Shown: piece by piece, positions 16,697 to 25,430 of the stretch | Layout of the letters: each line of letters starts with the position of its first letter | How positions within the stretch are numbered: position 1 is the first letter of the stretch | Assembly (NCBI RefSeq): GCF_001425085.1 | Contig: NZ_LMDN01000002.1 | Location: forward strand, 211,796 to 275,795 | Reading direction: 5' to 3' | Source of the DNA: Leifsonia sp. Root4 | GTDB lineage: Bacteria > Actinomycetota > Actinomycetes > Actinomycetales > Microbacteriaceae | DNA length: 64,000 nucleotides | Made by a program: the position numbers and the translations under genes | The notes under the pieces: generated by a model | Told to the model about the DNA's origin: nothing | The model's database searches: none | Seen by the model: the letters and a program-made list of their open reading frames with translations, nothing else

Positions 16697-18979
16697 CTAC
16701 GCCCGTGAGCGGAAGCCGCGCAGCCGCAGGCTGTTGCTCACGACGAACACACTCGAGAACGCCATTGCCGCGCCGGCGAGCATCGGGTTCAGCAGCCCGA
16801 GCGCAGCCAGCGGGATCGCAGCCACGTTGTAGGCGAAGGCCCAGAACAGGTTCACCTTGATCGTGCCGAGGGTGCGCCGGGAGAGCCGGATCGCATCGGC
16901 CGCGCTGCGGAGGTCGCCGCGCACCAGGGTGATGTCGGCCGCCTCGATGGCGGCGTCCGTTCCCGTGCCCATCGCCAGGCCGAGATCGGCCTGCGCGAGT
17001 GCGGCGGCGTCGTTCACCCCGTCGCCGACCATCGCGACGACACGGCCCTCCGCCTGCAACTGGGCGATCACCTCGAGCTTCTGCTGCGGCAGCACCTCGG
17101 CGATGACCCGCTCGATGCCCACCTCGGCGGCCACCCGACGCGCGACGGTCTCGTTGTCGCCCGTGAGCAGGATCGGCGTGAGGCCGAGCGAGACGAACTG
17201 CGCGATCGCCTCCGCGCTCGTCGTCTTGACGGCATCAGCCACCACCAGCACGCCGCGCGCCTGGCCGTCCCACGCCACGACGACGGCCGTCTGCCCGGAG
17301 TCCTCGGCCTCGGCCTTGGCCGCCGCGAGCTCAGGCGGGATCGTGACCGCCCACTCGGCGAGCAGCGAGTCCCGGCCGACGAGCACGATGTGCCCGTCAA
17401 CGATGCCCTGAACGCCCTTGCCCTCAATGTTCACGAAGCTCTCGACCGCCGGCAGCGCGCCGACCCGCGCCGTCGCGCCCGTGGCGATAGCCTGCGCGAT
17501 CGGGTGCTCTGAGGCGTGTTCGATGGCCCCGGCGATGCGCAGCAACTCGCTCTCGTCCGTCCCGTCTGCGGCTGTCACCGCGAGCAGTGTCATCGCGCCC
17601 GTCGTGACCGTTCCCGTCTTGTCCAGAACGATGGTGTCGACCTTCTTGGTCGATTCCAGCACCTCGGGGCCCTTGATCAGGATGCCGAGCTGCGCGCCCC
17701 GTCCGGTGCCGACGAGCAGCGCGGTCGGGGTCGCCAGGCCGAGCGCGCAGGGGCACGCGATGATGAGCACCGCGACAGCGGCGGTGAACGCGGCGGCGGC
17801 GGGGAAGCCGGCGCCGAGCCAGGCGCCGAGCGTCGCCACGGCGACGGCGATCACAATCGGAACGAAGATGCCGGAGACTCGGTCGGCGAGCCGCTGCACG
17901 TCCGCCTTGCCCGATTGCGCATCCTCGACGAGCTTGGCCATCTGGGCGAGCTGGGTGTCGGATCCGACGCGGGTTGCCCGCACGATGAGTCGTCCTCCGG
18001 CGTTGACGGTTGCGCCGACCACCGCGTCGCCCGCTGCGACCTCGACGGGCACAGACTCACCGGTGAGCATCGATGCGTCGACGGCCGATGTGCCGTCGAC
18101 GACGACACCGTCGGTGGCGATCTTCTCGCCCGGACGCACCACGAAATCGTCACCGACCGCGAGGTCCTCGATGGGGATCAGAGTCTCGGCGCCGTCGCGC
18201 AACACGGCGACGTCCTTCGCACCGAGTTCGAGCAGGGCACGCATCGCGGCCCCGGCCCGACGCTTGGAACGCTTCTCGAAGTAGCGGCCGGCGAGCACGA
18301 ACATGGTCACACCGGCGGCGACCTCAAGGTAGATGTTCGCCGCCCCGTCGCTCGGGGAAACGGTGAGCTCGAATGGGTGGGTCATGCCGGGCATGCCGGC
18401 CGTACCGAGGAAGAGCGCGTACAGCGACCAGAGCAGGGCGGCCAGCGTGCCGACCGAGACCAGGGTGTCCATCGTGGCCGCGCCGTGGCGCAGATTCGTC
18501 CACGCCGCCTTGTGGAACGGCCAGGCGGCCCAGACGACGACAGGTGCCGCGAGCACGAGCGATGCCCACTGCCAGTAGGTGAACTGCAGGGCGGGGATCA
18601 TCGCCATCGCGATGACGGGAACCGAGAGCACGATGCTGCCGATGAGCCGCTGGCGGAGGCCGGTGAGCTCGGCATCCGGTTCCTCGCCCGCAGCGACGCT
18701 CGACGGCTCGGCCTTCTTCACGGGCACGGTGGCGGTGTAGCCGGTCTTTTCGACCTCCGCGATGATGGCGCCGATATCGACGCCGATCGGGGCGCTCACC
18801 CGCGCCTTCTCCGTGGCGTAGTTGACGCTCGCCGAAACCCCGTCGATCTTGTTGAGCTTCTTCTCGATGCGCATCGCGCACGACGCACACGTCATGCCGC
18901 CGATCTCGAGTTCGATGTTCTGGGCGGCGGCCAGAGCTGCTCCGCTCAGTTCGGTGCCGCTCACGTCGGTGCCGGTCAT
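16697..18979 (-). CDS. copA: Copper-translocating P-type ATPase (CopA-like)
   Basis: A 760-residue P1B-type ATPase that exports monovalent copper. In order: an N-terminal heavy-metal-associated domain with GMTCASC (residues 28-34), two helices, the actuator loop ([10 protein letters not shown]), the metal-binding CPC in [12 protein letters not shown] (about 409), the phosphorylation motif DKTGT (about 451) and the hinge [10 protein letters not shown] (about 650). The single metal-binding domain and CPC motif fit Cu(I). ATG 18979 overlaps the TGA of a 49-residue upstream gene. Two CsoR-like operators precede this pair, which fits copper induction. Confidence 0.93.
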   Translation of the reverse strand: MTGTDVSGTELSGAALAAAQNIELEIGGMTCASCAMRIEKKLNKIDGVSASVNYATEKARVSAPIGVDIGAIIAEVEKTGYTATVPVKKAEPSSVAAGEEPDAELTGLRQRLIGSIVLSVPVIAMAMIPALQFTYWQWASLVLAAPVVVWAAWPFHKAAWTNLRHGAATMDTLVSVGTLAALLWSLYALFLGTAGMPGMTHPFELTVSPSDGAANIYLEVAAGVTMFVLAGRYFEKRSKRRAGAAMRALLELGAKDVAVLRDGAETLIPIEDLAVGDDFVVRPGEKIATDGVVVDGTSAVDASMLTGESVPVEVAAGDAVVGATVNAGGRLIVRATRVGSDTQLAQMAKLVEDAQSGKADVQRLADRVSGIFVPIVIAVAVATLGAWLGAGFPAAAAFTAAVAVLIIACPCALGLATPTALLVGTGRGAQLGILIKGPEVLESTKKVDTIVLDKTGTVTTGAMTLLAVTAADGTDESELLRIAGAIEHASEHPIAQAIATGATARVGALPAVESFVNIEGKGVQGIVDGHIVLVGRDSLLAEWAVTIPPELAAAKAEAEDSGQTAVVVAWDGQARGVLVVADAVKTTSAEAIAQFVSLGLTPILLTGDNETVARRVAAEVGIERVIAEVLPQQKLEVIAQLQAEGRVVAMVGDGVNDAAALAQADLGLAMGTGTDAAIEAADITLVRGDLRSAADAIRLSRRTLGTIKVNLFWAFAYNVAAIPLAALGLLNPMLAGAAMAFSSVFVVSNSLRLRGFRSRA

Positions 18980-19125
18980 GATGCCGCCCCGTCGTGGGTC
19001 TCGCCGTGCGGCACGGATGCCGGCGGGGCCATGGACCCCGCGACCACTCCGGCGACGCCGTAACTCAGCCCGAAGACCGCGATCAGGGCCAGGCCGTACA
19101 GGCCGAGGGTGAGTGGTGCTTTCAT
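18976..19125 (-). CDS. Small membrane protein coupled to copA, 49 residues
   Basis: A short gene with an almost ideal ribosome site (AAGGAGAC, six bases before ATG 19125). The product begins [20 protein letters not shown], a single membrane helix, and ends in a short hydrophilic tail with two histidines (VPHGETHDG). Its TGA overlaps the ATG of copA by the ATGA arrangement, so translation is coupled. It is too small for a soluble chaperone of the CopZ type. The helix plus His-rich tail suggests an accessory of the copper pump, but this is inferred from context only. Confidence 0.75.
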   Translation of the reverse strand: MKAPLTLGLYGLALIAVFGLSYGVAGVVAGSMAPPASVPHGETHDGAAS

Positions 19126-19153
19126 GCCGTCTCCTTGTGCTCAGGTGCTTCTC

Positions 19154-19172
19154 GATACCCCCTAGGGGTATC
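19154..19172. promoter_or_regulatory. CsoR-like operator 1
   Basis: GATACCCC-CTA-GGGGTATC is a perfect inverted repeat with 8-bp arms. The core ATACCCCCTAGGGGTAT (17 bases) matches the known CsoR/RcnR-family operator type (AT-flanked G-tract palindromes). It lies 29 bases upstream of the small gene that leads into copA. Confidence 0.75.
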
Positions 19173-19192
19173 TTTCACCTGTGCATAACAGC

Positions 19193-19209
19193 ATACCCCC
19201 ATCGGGTAT
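19193..19209. promoter_or_regulatory. CsoR-like operator 2
   Basis: ATACCC-CCATC-GGGTAT has the same 17-base overall size as operator 1 and begins 38 bases further upstream. Its arms are shorter (6 bp). Two tandem sites suggest that two regulator tetramers bind the copA promoter region. Confidence 0.6.
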
Positions 19210-19236
19210 TCCGCGCTCCCCCGAACGGCGCGGGAA

Positions 19237-20289
19237 TCATGGGCGCAGCGTAGGAAGCGGCCCGCCACCGCGGGCATCCGCCCAGAGGTCGACACCCGCG
19301 TCACCCGCGAACGCGTCGATCTCGGCGAGCTCCGCCGCGCTGAAGTCGAGCCGCTCCAGGGCCGCCACGTTCTCCTCGAGCTGCTCGACGCGGCTCGCGC
19401 CGATCACGAGGCTCGTCACCCGCTCGTCGCGGAGTGCCCACGCGAGGGCGAGTTGCGCCAGGCTCTGGCCGCGCCGCTCGGCGATTGCGGCGAGACCGCG
19501 GATCCGCTCGAGGTTCTCGTCGGAGAGCATGTCGGCACCGAGCGAGCCATCGGATGCCGCCCGAGAGCCGTCGGGCACACCGCCGAGGTACTTGCCGGTG
19601 AGCAGTCCCTGCGCGAGCGCGGTGAAGCCGATCACGCCGAAGCCCTCCTGCCCAGCGGCGTCGAGCAGGCCGTCGGTCTCGATCCAGCGGTTGAGCATCG
19701 AATAGGAGGGCTGGTGGATGAGCAGCGGCGTGCCGAGCTCGCGCAGCAGCGCCGCCATCTCGCGGCTGGCGGCGGCGGCGTACGAGGAGATGCCGATGTA
19801 CCGTGCGCGCCCGGAGCGCACCGCGTGGTCGAGCGCCGCCGCCGTCTCCTCGAGCGGGGTGCCGGGGTCCGGGCGGTGAGAGTAGAAGATGTCGACGTTC
19901 TCGAGCCCCAGCCGCAGCAGCGACTGGTCCAGCGACGCCAGCAGGTGCTTCCGGCTGGCGCCGACGCCGTATGGGCCGGGCCACATGTCCCAGCCGGCCT
20001 TCGTCGACACGACGATCTCGTCGCGGTACGGCGCGAGATCCTCGGCCAGCACACGCCCGACGTTGCGTTCCGCCGCGCCGTAGGGCGGCCCATAGTTGTT
20101 GGCGAGATCGAAGTGGGTGATCCCGAGGTCGAAGGCGCGGCGCACGATTCCACGCTGCTGATCGAGCGCGCGATCATCGCCGAAGTTCTGCCAGAGCCCC
20201 AGCGAGAGCACCGGCAGCTTCAGTCCCGACCGCCCCGTACGGCGATAGAGCATGCGGTCGTAGCGGTCGTCGGCGGCGCGATAGGACAT
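19237..20289 (-). CDS. Aldo/keto reductase, YghZ-like
   Basis: A 350-residue NADP(H)-dependent TIM-barrel reductase. The catalytic tetrad is recognisable: Asp and Tyr in FDLANNYGPPYG, Lys in VSTKAGW and His in FYSHRPD. The NADP site region VTSLVIGASRVEQLEEN is near the end. The NNYGPPYGAAE, GWDMWPGPYG and SRKHLLASLDQSLLRL stretches resemble YghZ/Gpr, which reduces L-glyceraldehyde 3-phosphate. The substrate here is inferred. It is a single gene that ends about 30 bases beyond the copA operator region. Confidence 0.88.
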   Translation of the reverse strand: MSYRAADDRYDRMLYRRTGRSGLKLPVLSLGLWQNFGDDRALDQQRGIVRRAFDLGITHFDLANNYGPPYGAAERNVGRVLAEDLAPYRDEIVVSTKAGWDMWPGPYGVGASRKHLLASLDQSLLRLGLENVDIFYSHRPDPGTPLEETAAALDHAVRSGRARYIGISSYAAAASREMAALLRELGTPLLIHQPSYSMLNRWIETDGLLDAAGQEGFGVIGFTALAQGLLTGKYLGGVPDGSRAASDGSLGADMLSDENLERIRGLAAIAERRGQSLAQLALAWALRDERVTSLVIGASRVEQLEENVAALERLDFSAAELAEIDAFAGDAGVDLWADARGGGPLPTLRP

Positions 20290-20342
20290 GCGTTCATCGT
20301 ATCGAGCGTCACGCCTGAACGCCCCAGCTGGGGCGCCGGCGA

Positions 20343-22310
20343 CTAGCCGCGGCTGCGCACGCGGAACACGTCGAAGAACACCCGGAGCGCCAGGATTCCG
20401 GAGAGCAGCACCAGCAGGTATCCGAAGATCTGGAACAGACTCAGTGACGGCGTCACCTGCGGTCCGGCATCACTGATCAGCAGCATCGCCGCCATGATGC
20501 CGAATGCGGCGGCGAGCACGGTGACCACGACGAGGTTCACGAGGTCCCGGATCAGCGCGCGGTCCCGCCGATCGGCGAAGAGCCGCACATTCACGCTGAG
20601 TCGCCCCTCGGCCAAGGCGCTGCTCAGACGGTCGATGCGGGCGGGCAGCCGCCGCACGATCGGCAGCACCGAGAGGAGCTCGTCGTTGACGCTCGTGAAG
20701 ATCGCCTGCGGCGTGAACCCGGCGGCGACGCGCTCCGCGGCGTATCCGCCCGCCTCGGTGAGGATGTCGAACTCCGGGCTGAGGACACGCAGCGTGCCCT
20801 CGAGTGTCGCAACGGCACGGAAGGCCAGGGCCAGCTCGGAGGGAACGGCGATGCGGTTGTCCGCGAGCATGCGCACCATCTCGGTGAACACCGTGACATC
20901 GAGCGAGGCGCCGGGGCCGAGCCTGGTGGCGACGAACACCCCGATCTGTCGGCGCAGCGCGATCTCGTCGATGTCGTCTGGCAGCTCGACGAAGGCGAGG
21001 AGCGAGTCAGTGAAGGCGCCGGCGTCGCCCCGGTAGAAGGCGAGGAGCACATCGCCGATCTGCCCGCGGAGTTCGGAGTCCAGTCGGCCGACCGAGCCGA
21101 AGTCGAGCAGCACGAGCTCGCCGTCGGCACGGAGGATGATATTGCCCGGGTGCAGATCGGCATGGAACACCCCGTCGTCGATGATCTGGGCGAGAGTCGA
21201 GCGCAGCAACCGCTGGGCCTGCTCGGTGCGCTGCTCCGCCGGGTGCCGCTCCAGCGCACGCCGGTCACTGAGCGTGTCGCCGTCGACGAGTTCCATGACG
21301 AGCACGCGGCTGGTGCAGTACTGCTCGTAGTGTTCCGGGATGCCGACGCGCGCGGCATCCGAGTGCTTCGCCTGGGTCACGGCCATCGCGGTCATGTTCC
21401 CTGCTTCGATCCGGTAGTTCAGCTCGTCGCGCAGGCTGGCCGCGAAGCCGGCCGCGAGCTCGCGCACGCCGAGCTCCTTGCCCCACTGCGTGCTCTGCTC
21501 CAGCTGCGCCGCGAGCCGCAGGGTGATGTCGAGGTCGCGCTCCACCGACGGGATGATGCCCGGCCGTTGCACCTTGACCGCGACCTCCTCCCCGCTGACG
21601 AGGCGCGCCCTGTGCACCTGACCGATGGATGCCGCGGCGAGCGGGGTCTGGTCGAATGAGGCGAAGACGGTGTCGACCGGAGCACCCAGCTCTGCCTGCA
21701 ACAGCACGGCCACCTCGCCCCACTCGGCCGCCGGCACACGCTGCTGCAGCATGGACAGTTCGCTGAGGTACTCGGCGGGCAGGAGGTCGGTGCGAGTGGA
21801 GAGCACCTGCCCGAGTTTGACGAATGCCCCGCCGGCCTCCTCGAGCGCACCGCGGAGCGCCCGCGCCTGCTTGCGGCGCTCCGCGCTACCGACACTCGAC
21901 TGTTCGGTGTTCAGCCGAAACGGCACGAGGCCGTGCCGAACGGCGATGCGAGACACCTCGCTGTACCGGCGGGTGCGCAACCGCCACGCCGTGAACGCGT
22001 GCAGCCATCGATCGGGGCGGGGAATGGTGCCGGCGGGGACCAGCAGCTCGGCGATGACAAGGAAGGCGACCGCCGCGAAGAACACGATGCCGATCTGCAG
22101 CGGCAGCAACGCCGGGCTGTACTCCTGCACGCCCCAGACGAAGCGGGCCTCGAATCCGAGCTCCGCTCCCAGCCCGACCAGCCCGGCCAGCAGCAGGCGG
22201 GTGATCCCGATCCGCACACCCAGAATGCGCCGAGCGAAGGCGGAGAGTACGAACATGAACACCACCGTGACGATGCCCATCACAACAATGTTCCCGATCA
22301 CAGCGCCCAT
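20343..22310 (-). CDS. ABC1/UbiB-family atypical kinase (AarF-like)
   Basis: A 655-residue membrane-bound ABC1 protein. Three helices at the N-terminus are followed by the kinase-like domain with the family-specific KLGQVLSTR (KxGQ) motif, the Ala-rich loop in PLAAASIGQVHRA, VKVQRPGI, VMELVDGDTL, HADLHPGNI and LLDFGSVG. Two hydrophobic helices close the protein. UbiB-type proteins support isoprenoid quinone biosynthesis through ATPase activity. ATG 22310 has GGGAGG at good distance; an earlier in-frame ATG (22325) lies before that site. It is divergent from the LacI-type regulator gene. Confidence 0.88.
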   Translation of the reverse strand: MGAVIGNIVVMGIVTVVFMFVLSAFARRILGVRIGITRLLLAGLVGLGAELGFEARFVWGVQEYSPALLPLQIGIVFFAAVAFLVIAELLVPAGTIPRPDRWLHAFTAWRLRTRRYSEVSRIAVRHGLVPFRLNTEQSSVGSAERRKQARALRGALEEAGGAFVKLGQVLSTRTDLLPAEYLSELSMLQQRVPAAEWGEVAVLLQAELGAPVDTVFASFDQTPLAAASIGQVHRARLVSGEEVAVKVQRPGIIPSVERDLDITLRLAAQLEQSTQWGKELGVRELAAGFAASLRDELNYRIEAGNMTAMAVTQAKHSDAARVGIPEHYEQYCTSRVLVMELVDGDTLSDRRALERHPAEQRTEQAQRLLRSTLAQIIDDGVFHADLHPGNIILRADGELVLLDFGSVGRLDSELRGQIGDVLLAFYRGDAGAFTDSLLAFVELPDDIDEIALRRQIGVFVATRLGPGASLDVTVFTEMVRMLADNRIAVPSELALAFRAVATLEGTLRVLSPEFDILTEAGGYAAERVAAGFTPQAIFTSVNDELLSVLPIVRRLPARIDRLSSALAEGRLSVNVRLFADRRDRALIRDLVNLVVVTVLAAAFGIMAAMLLISDAGPQVTPSLSLFQIFGYLLVLLSGILALRVFFDVFRVRSRG

Positions 22311-22495
22311 CCGGGCCTCCCTCATTCCGCCCGCGAAGTTTAGCTCTCGCGGGGACAACGCATTAGAGCAGACATCGGCGCGCGGCGATACCAACTTTCG
22401 ATTGAGGGATGACAGAGAATGGCGACATGGATCATTCGACGGCAGACCCGGGGCGCGGTGTCGCACGGCTTTCTTTCACCACCGTGCTCCGATAG

Positions 22496-22509
22496 TGTTT
22501 ACGCAACCA
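22496..22509. promoter_or_regulatory. Candidate LacI operator at its own gene
   Basis: TGTTTACGCAACCA matches the perfect palindrome TGTTTGCGCAAACA at 28801 in 12 of 14 positions and touches the ATG of the LacI gene, so it could mediate autorepression. Confidence 0.5.
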
Positions 22510-23549
22510 TGAACTCGACGACTCCGAATGCGCACTCCCTCCCCCGTGCACGTGCGTCGATCAACGACGTCGCGATCCACGCCGGCGTCTCAGCGCAGAC
22601 GGTGTCACGCGTCGCGAACTCGCAGACGAATGTGCGGCCCGCCACGCGCGACCGCGTGCTCGCGTCCATGCAAGCCCTCGGCTACCGGCCGAACAGTGCC
22701 GCCCGCAATCTGAAGTCCGGTCGCTTCCGCAGCATCGGCGTCGTCACCTTCAACCTGCGGACACTCGGCAATGAGCGCACGCTGGACGCCATCGCCTTCG
22801 CCGCCGCCGCGGCCGGATACACCACGACACTCCTGCCGGTCGCCGATCCCACCCAGGTCGACGTGGCCGGCGCGTTCGGCCGCCTCGAAGAGCAGGCCGT
22901 CGACGGCATCATCCTGATCATGTCGGCCGAGGTCGGATCCCCGGACGAGCTCACGCTCACCGCAGGGTTGCCGCTCGTCATCGTCGACTCCGATGCGGCG
23001 CTTCCGCACACCATCGTCGACACCGACCAGGAGCAGGGCGCCCGACTGGCCGTTGAGCACCTGCTCGCCCTCGGCCACCGCGACATCGTTCATGTGTCTG
23101 GGCCGGCGACCTCCTTCTCGGCCAAGCGGCGCGCCGAGGCCTACCGCGCCGTCATGTCGGAAGCGGGACTCCCGGTTCCGCCCATCATCGTCGGCGATTG
23201 GAGCGCAGCGTCGGGATTGGCCGCCGGCCGTGCGATCGCGGCATCCGAACGCATGCCGACGGCCGTGTTCGCATCGAACGACCAGATGGCCCTCGGCGTG
23301 ATGAGCGCATTCCACGAGCTGGGGCTGAGTGTGCCCGGTGACGTGAGCGTCGTCGGCTTCGACGACGCCGACGACGCCGAAGCCTATTGGCCGCCGCTCA
23401 CCAGCGTGCATCAGAACTTCGACGAGGTCGGCAAGAGCGCGACCCGGCTGCTCATCGCGACGATCGACGGCGAGGCCGAGACAACGAAGCTGCTCATCCC
23501 GACGCAGCTCGTCGTGCGCGCGAGCACCTCCGCCCCGCGCGGGCGGTAG
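22509..23549 (+). CDS. LacI family transcriptional regulator
   Basis: A 346-residue repressor. The N-terminal helix-turn-helix INDVAIHAGVSAQTVSRVAN and hinge region (GYRPNSAARNLKSGR) are followed by a periplasmic-binding-like effector domain with VDGIILIMSAE, AVFASNDQMALGVM and GDVSVVGFDDADDAEAYWPP. Its gene points toward the beta-galactosidase gene at 23568 and ends 18 bases from it. The operator TGTTTGCGCAAACA before the transporter genes has a near copy at this gene's own start. It therefore probably controls the galactoside locus 23568-32200; the inducer is unknown. Confidence 0.9.
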   Translation: MNSTTPNAHSLPRARASINDVAIHAGVSAQTVSRVANSQTNVRPATRDRVLASMQALGYRPNSAARNLKSGRFRSIGVVTFNLRTLGNERTLDAIAFAAAAAGYTTTLLPVADPTQVDVAGAFGRLEEQAVDGIILIMSAEVGSPDELTLTAGLPLVIVDSDAALPHTIVDTDQEQGARLAVEHLLALGHRDIVHVSGPATSFSAKRRAEAYRAVMSEAGLPVPPIIVGDWSAASGLAAGRAIAASERMPTAVFASNDQMALGVMSAFHELGLSVPGDVSVVGFDDADDAEAYWPPLTSVHQNFDEVGKSATRLLIATIDGEAETTKLLIPTQLVVRASTSAPRGR

Positions 23550-23567
23550 GCGCACCGCGCGCATGCG

Positions 23568-25325
23568 CTACTGCTCGGTGGAACCGAGCTCCGGTCGTGC
23601 CACGAATCGTGCGGAGGCTGAGGTGGCACCGGAGGTCTCGAACACGATGATCTCGTTGAGCCCCGCGCGCAGCACGGGCGCAGGCACGAACAGAGTGCGC
23701 TGAGGACCGCGACGCCAGTAGCGGCCGAGGTTGAAGCCGTTCACCCAGACCACTCCCTTACCCCAGTCGCTCGTGTCGAGGAACAGATCGGCCGTGCGCT
23801 CCAACTCGAAGCCGCCGGAGGCGAAGACGGGGCCGCAGAGTGGCGCGCCAGGCGCGACGGGCGGCGCGGCATCCAGGGCCGTGCGCACCGCGTCCAGCTC
23901 TTCGAGGGCCACGGCACCGGCCGTCCACTCCGTCAGCGGAACGCCGTCGAGCGTGACCGGGCCGATGAGCCCCTTGACCTCGCCGAGCCGTTGGCCGTAA
24001 TTCACGCCACCCATGTGCTCGACGAGGAGCGTGAGGGTGCCAACGGCGCCGACGGGCAGCGGAAGCATCCGCTCGTGGAGGTCGCGGCTCACCGTGCCGA
24101 GGGCCACGCCGTCGAGGAAGACCTGTGCCCGGTCGCGCACCTCGCCGAAGGCCAGCAGCCCGCCGCCCTCGATCCGGCACGAGTAGTGGGAGTAGCCGCG
24201 CGGGGAGCCGAGTTCAGCGGCCGTCGGAACATGGCCGAACCGTACCCCGTCGAGAACGGGGGTCTGCCAGAGCGACACGGCGCGATCGAGCGGCACGTCG
24301 AACACCGGTGCGTCCACGCGCTCGGCCGGCCTCTCATCGGGAACGCTCGCGTGCTTCGCGATGACCTCGCGGAAACGCCAGTACTTCTCGGTCGGGGTGC
24401 CGTCCTCGGCCAGGGGCGCGTCGTAGTCGTAGGAGGTGATCGTGGGCCGGTAGGTGCCCTTGTCGTCGGCTCCTGAGGTGAATCCGAAGTTCGTGCCGCC
24501 GTGGAACATGTAGACATTCACGGAGGCGCCGGCGCTCAGCAGCGCGTCGAGTTCGCGGGCAGAGTCCTCCGCCGAGGTCGTGTTGTGCTTGCCGCCCCAG
24601 TTGTCGAACCAGCCACACCAGAACTCCGAGCACATCAGCGGCCCGGTCTTCTGGTGCTGCCTGAGCGTGGCCAGGCGCTCGGATGCCCGTGAACCGAACG
24701 ACCCGGTGCGGTGCAGCTCATCCAAGCTGCCGTTCTGGAGCATGGTGTCTTCCGGCTGGTCCACGGTCGTGAGCGGAACGTCGATTCCGCGTTCGCGGGT
24801 CATCGCCGTGAGCGTGCGCAGGTAGTCCTTGTCCGCACCGTATGCGCCGTACTCGTTCTCGATCTGCACGAGCACCACCGGTCCTCCGTGCTGGATCTGG
24901 CGTGGCCGGACGATGTCGTACACGGCGTCGAGATAGCCCGCGATCGCGTCCAGATAGGCCGGGTCACTGCTGCGAATGGTCATCGACGGGTCGGAGACGA
25001 GCCAGCCCGGCAGTCCCCCATCGTGCCACTCCGCACAGATGTACGGGCCGGGCCGCACGATCGCGTGCATGCCCTCCGCGTGCACCAGGTCGAGGAAGCG
25101 CCCCAGATCAAGCTGCGGCGTGGTGAGGAACTCGCCCTTGCTCGGCGCGTGCTCGTTCCACGGCACGTAGGTCTCGATGGTGTTCAGGCCCATCAGACGG
25201 GCCTTGTGGATGCGGTCGGCCCAGAGATCGGGGTGCACTCGGAAGTAGTGCAGAGCTCCGGCGAGCACCCGGTGGGGCGCGTCGTCGAGGAGGAAGTCGG
25301 TGTCTCCGATGGAGAAGATGGGCAT
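23568..25325 (-). CDS. Beta-galactosidase, glycoside hydrolase family 35
   Basis: A 585-residue enzyme of GH35. The proposed acid/base is Glu158 in VQIENEYGAYG and the nucleophile is Glu234 in MCSEFWCGWFDNWG, both in the conserved family contexts. A C-terminal jelly-roll region follows (YSHYSC, VFLDGVALGTV, WVNGFNLGRYW). No signal peptide is seen, so it should act on imported galactosides. ATG 25325 is chosen over an upstream in-frame GTG (25379), since the enzyme's first strand (FSIGDTDFLLDD) begins there. It is the last gene of the transporter unit, behind a strong stem-loop. Confidence 0.9.
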   Translation of the reverse strand: MPIFSIGDTDFLLDDAPHRVLAGALHYFRVHPDLWADRIHKARLMGLNTIETYVPWNEHAPSKGEFLTTPQLDLGRFLDLVHAEGMHAIVRPGPYICAEWHDGGLPGWLVSDPSMTIRSSDPAYLDAIAGYLDAVYDIVRPRQIQHGGPVVLVQIENEYGAYGADKDYLRTLTAMTRERGIDVPLTTVDQPEDTMLQNGSLDELHRTGSFGSRASERLATLRQHQKTGPLMCSEFWCGWFDNWGGKHNTTSAEDSARELDALLSAGASVNVYMFHGGTNFGFTSGADDKGTYRPTITSYDYDAPLAEDGTPTEKYWRFREVIAKHASVPDERPAERVDAPVFDVPLDRAVSLWQTPVLDGVRFGHVPTAAELGSPRGYSHYSCRIEGGGLLAFGEVRDRAQVFLDGVALGTVSRDLHERMLPLPVGAVGTLTLLVEHMGGVNYGQRLGEVKGLIGPVTLDGVPLTEWTAGAVALEELDAVRTALDAAPPVAPGAPLCGPVFASGGFELERTADLFLDTSDWGKGVVWVNGFNLGRYWRRGPQRTLFVPAPVLRAGLNEIIVFETSGATSASARFVARPELGSTEQ

Positions 25326-25350
25326 TCGCTGTCCTGTCAGTGTTACTGAT

Positions 25351-25385
25351 CGCGGGGTGCCTGCCGTGACGGCAGGCACCCCGCG
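25351..25385 (-). terminator. Strong stem-loop between binding-protein and beta-galactosidase genes
   Basis: Two 16-base arms (25351-25366 and 25370-25385) pair perfectly around a 3-base loop. No T-tract follows on the minus strand. It lies after the substrate-binding protein stop and 25 bases before the GH35 start, so it probably protects or partly terminates the upstream message, giving more binding protein than enzyme. Confidence 0.7.
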
Positions 25386-25395
25386 ACCGAGTGCT

Positions 25396-25430
25396 GTGCT
25401 ACTTGTTGACGCCGTGCTACTTGTTGACGC
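25396..25430. repeat. 17-bp tandem duplication over the stop codon
   Basis: GTGCTACTTGTTGACGC occurs at 25396-25412 and again at 25414-25430. On the minus strand the right copy contains the last codons and stop (GTCAACAAGTAG) of the substrate-binding protein gene, and the left copy repeats the same end just downstream. Confidence 0.85.
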
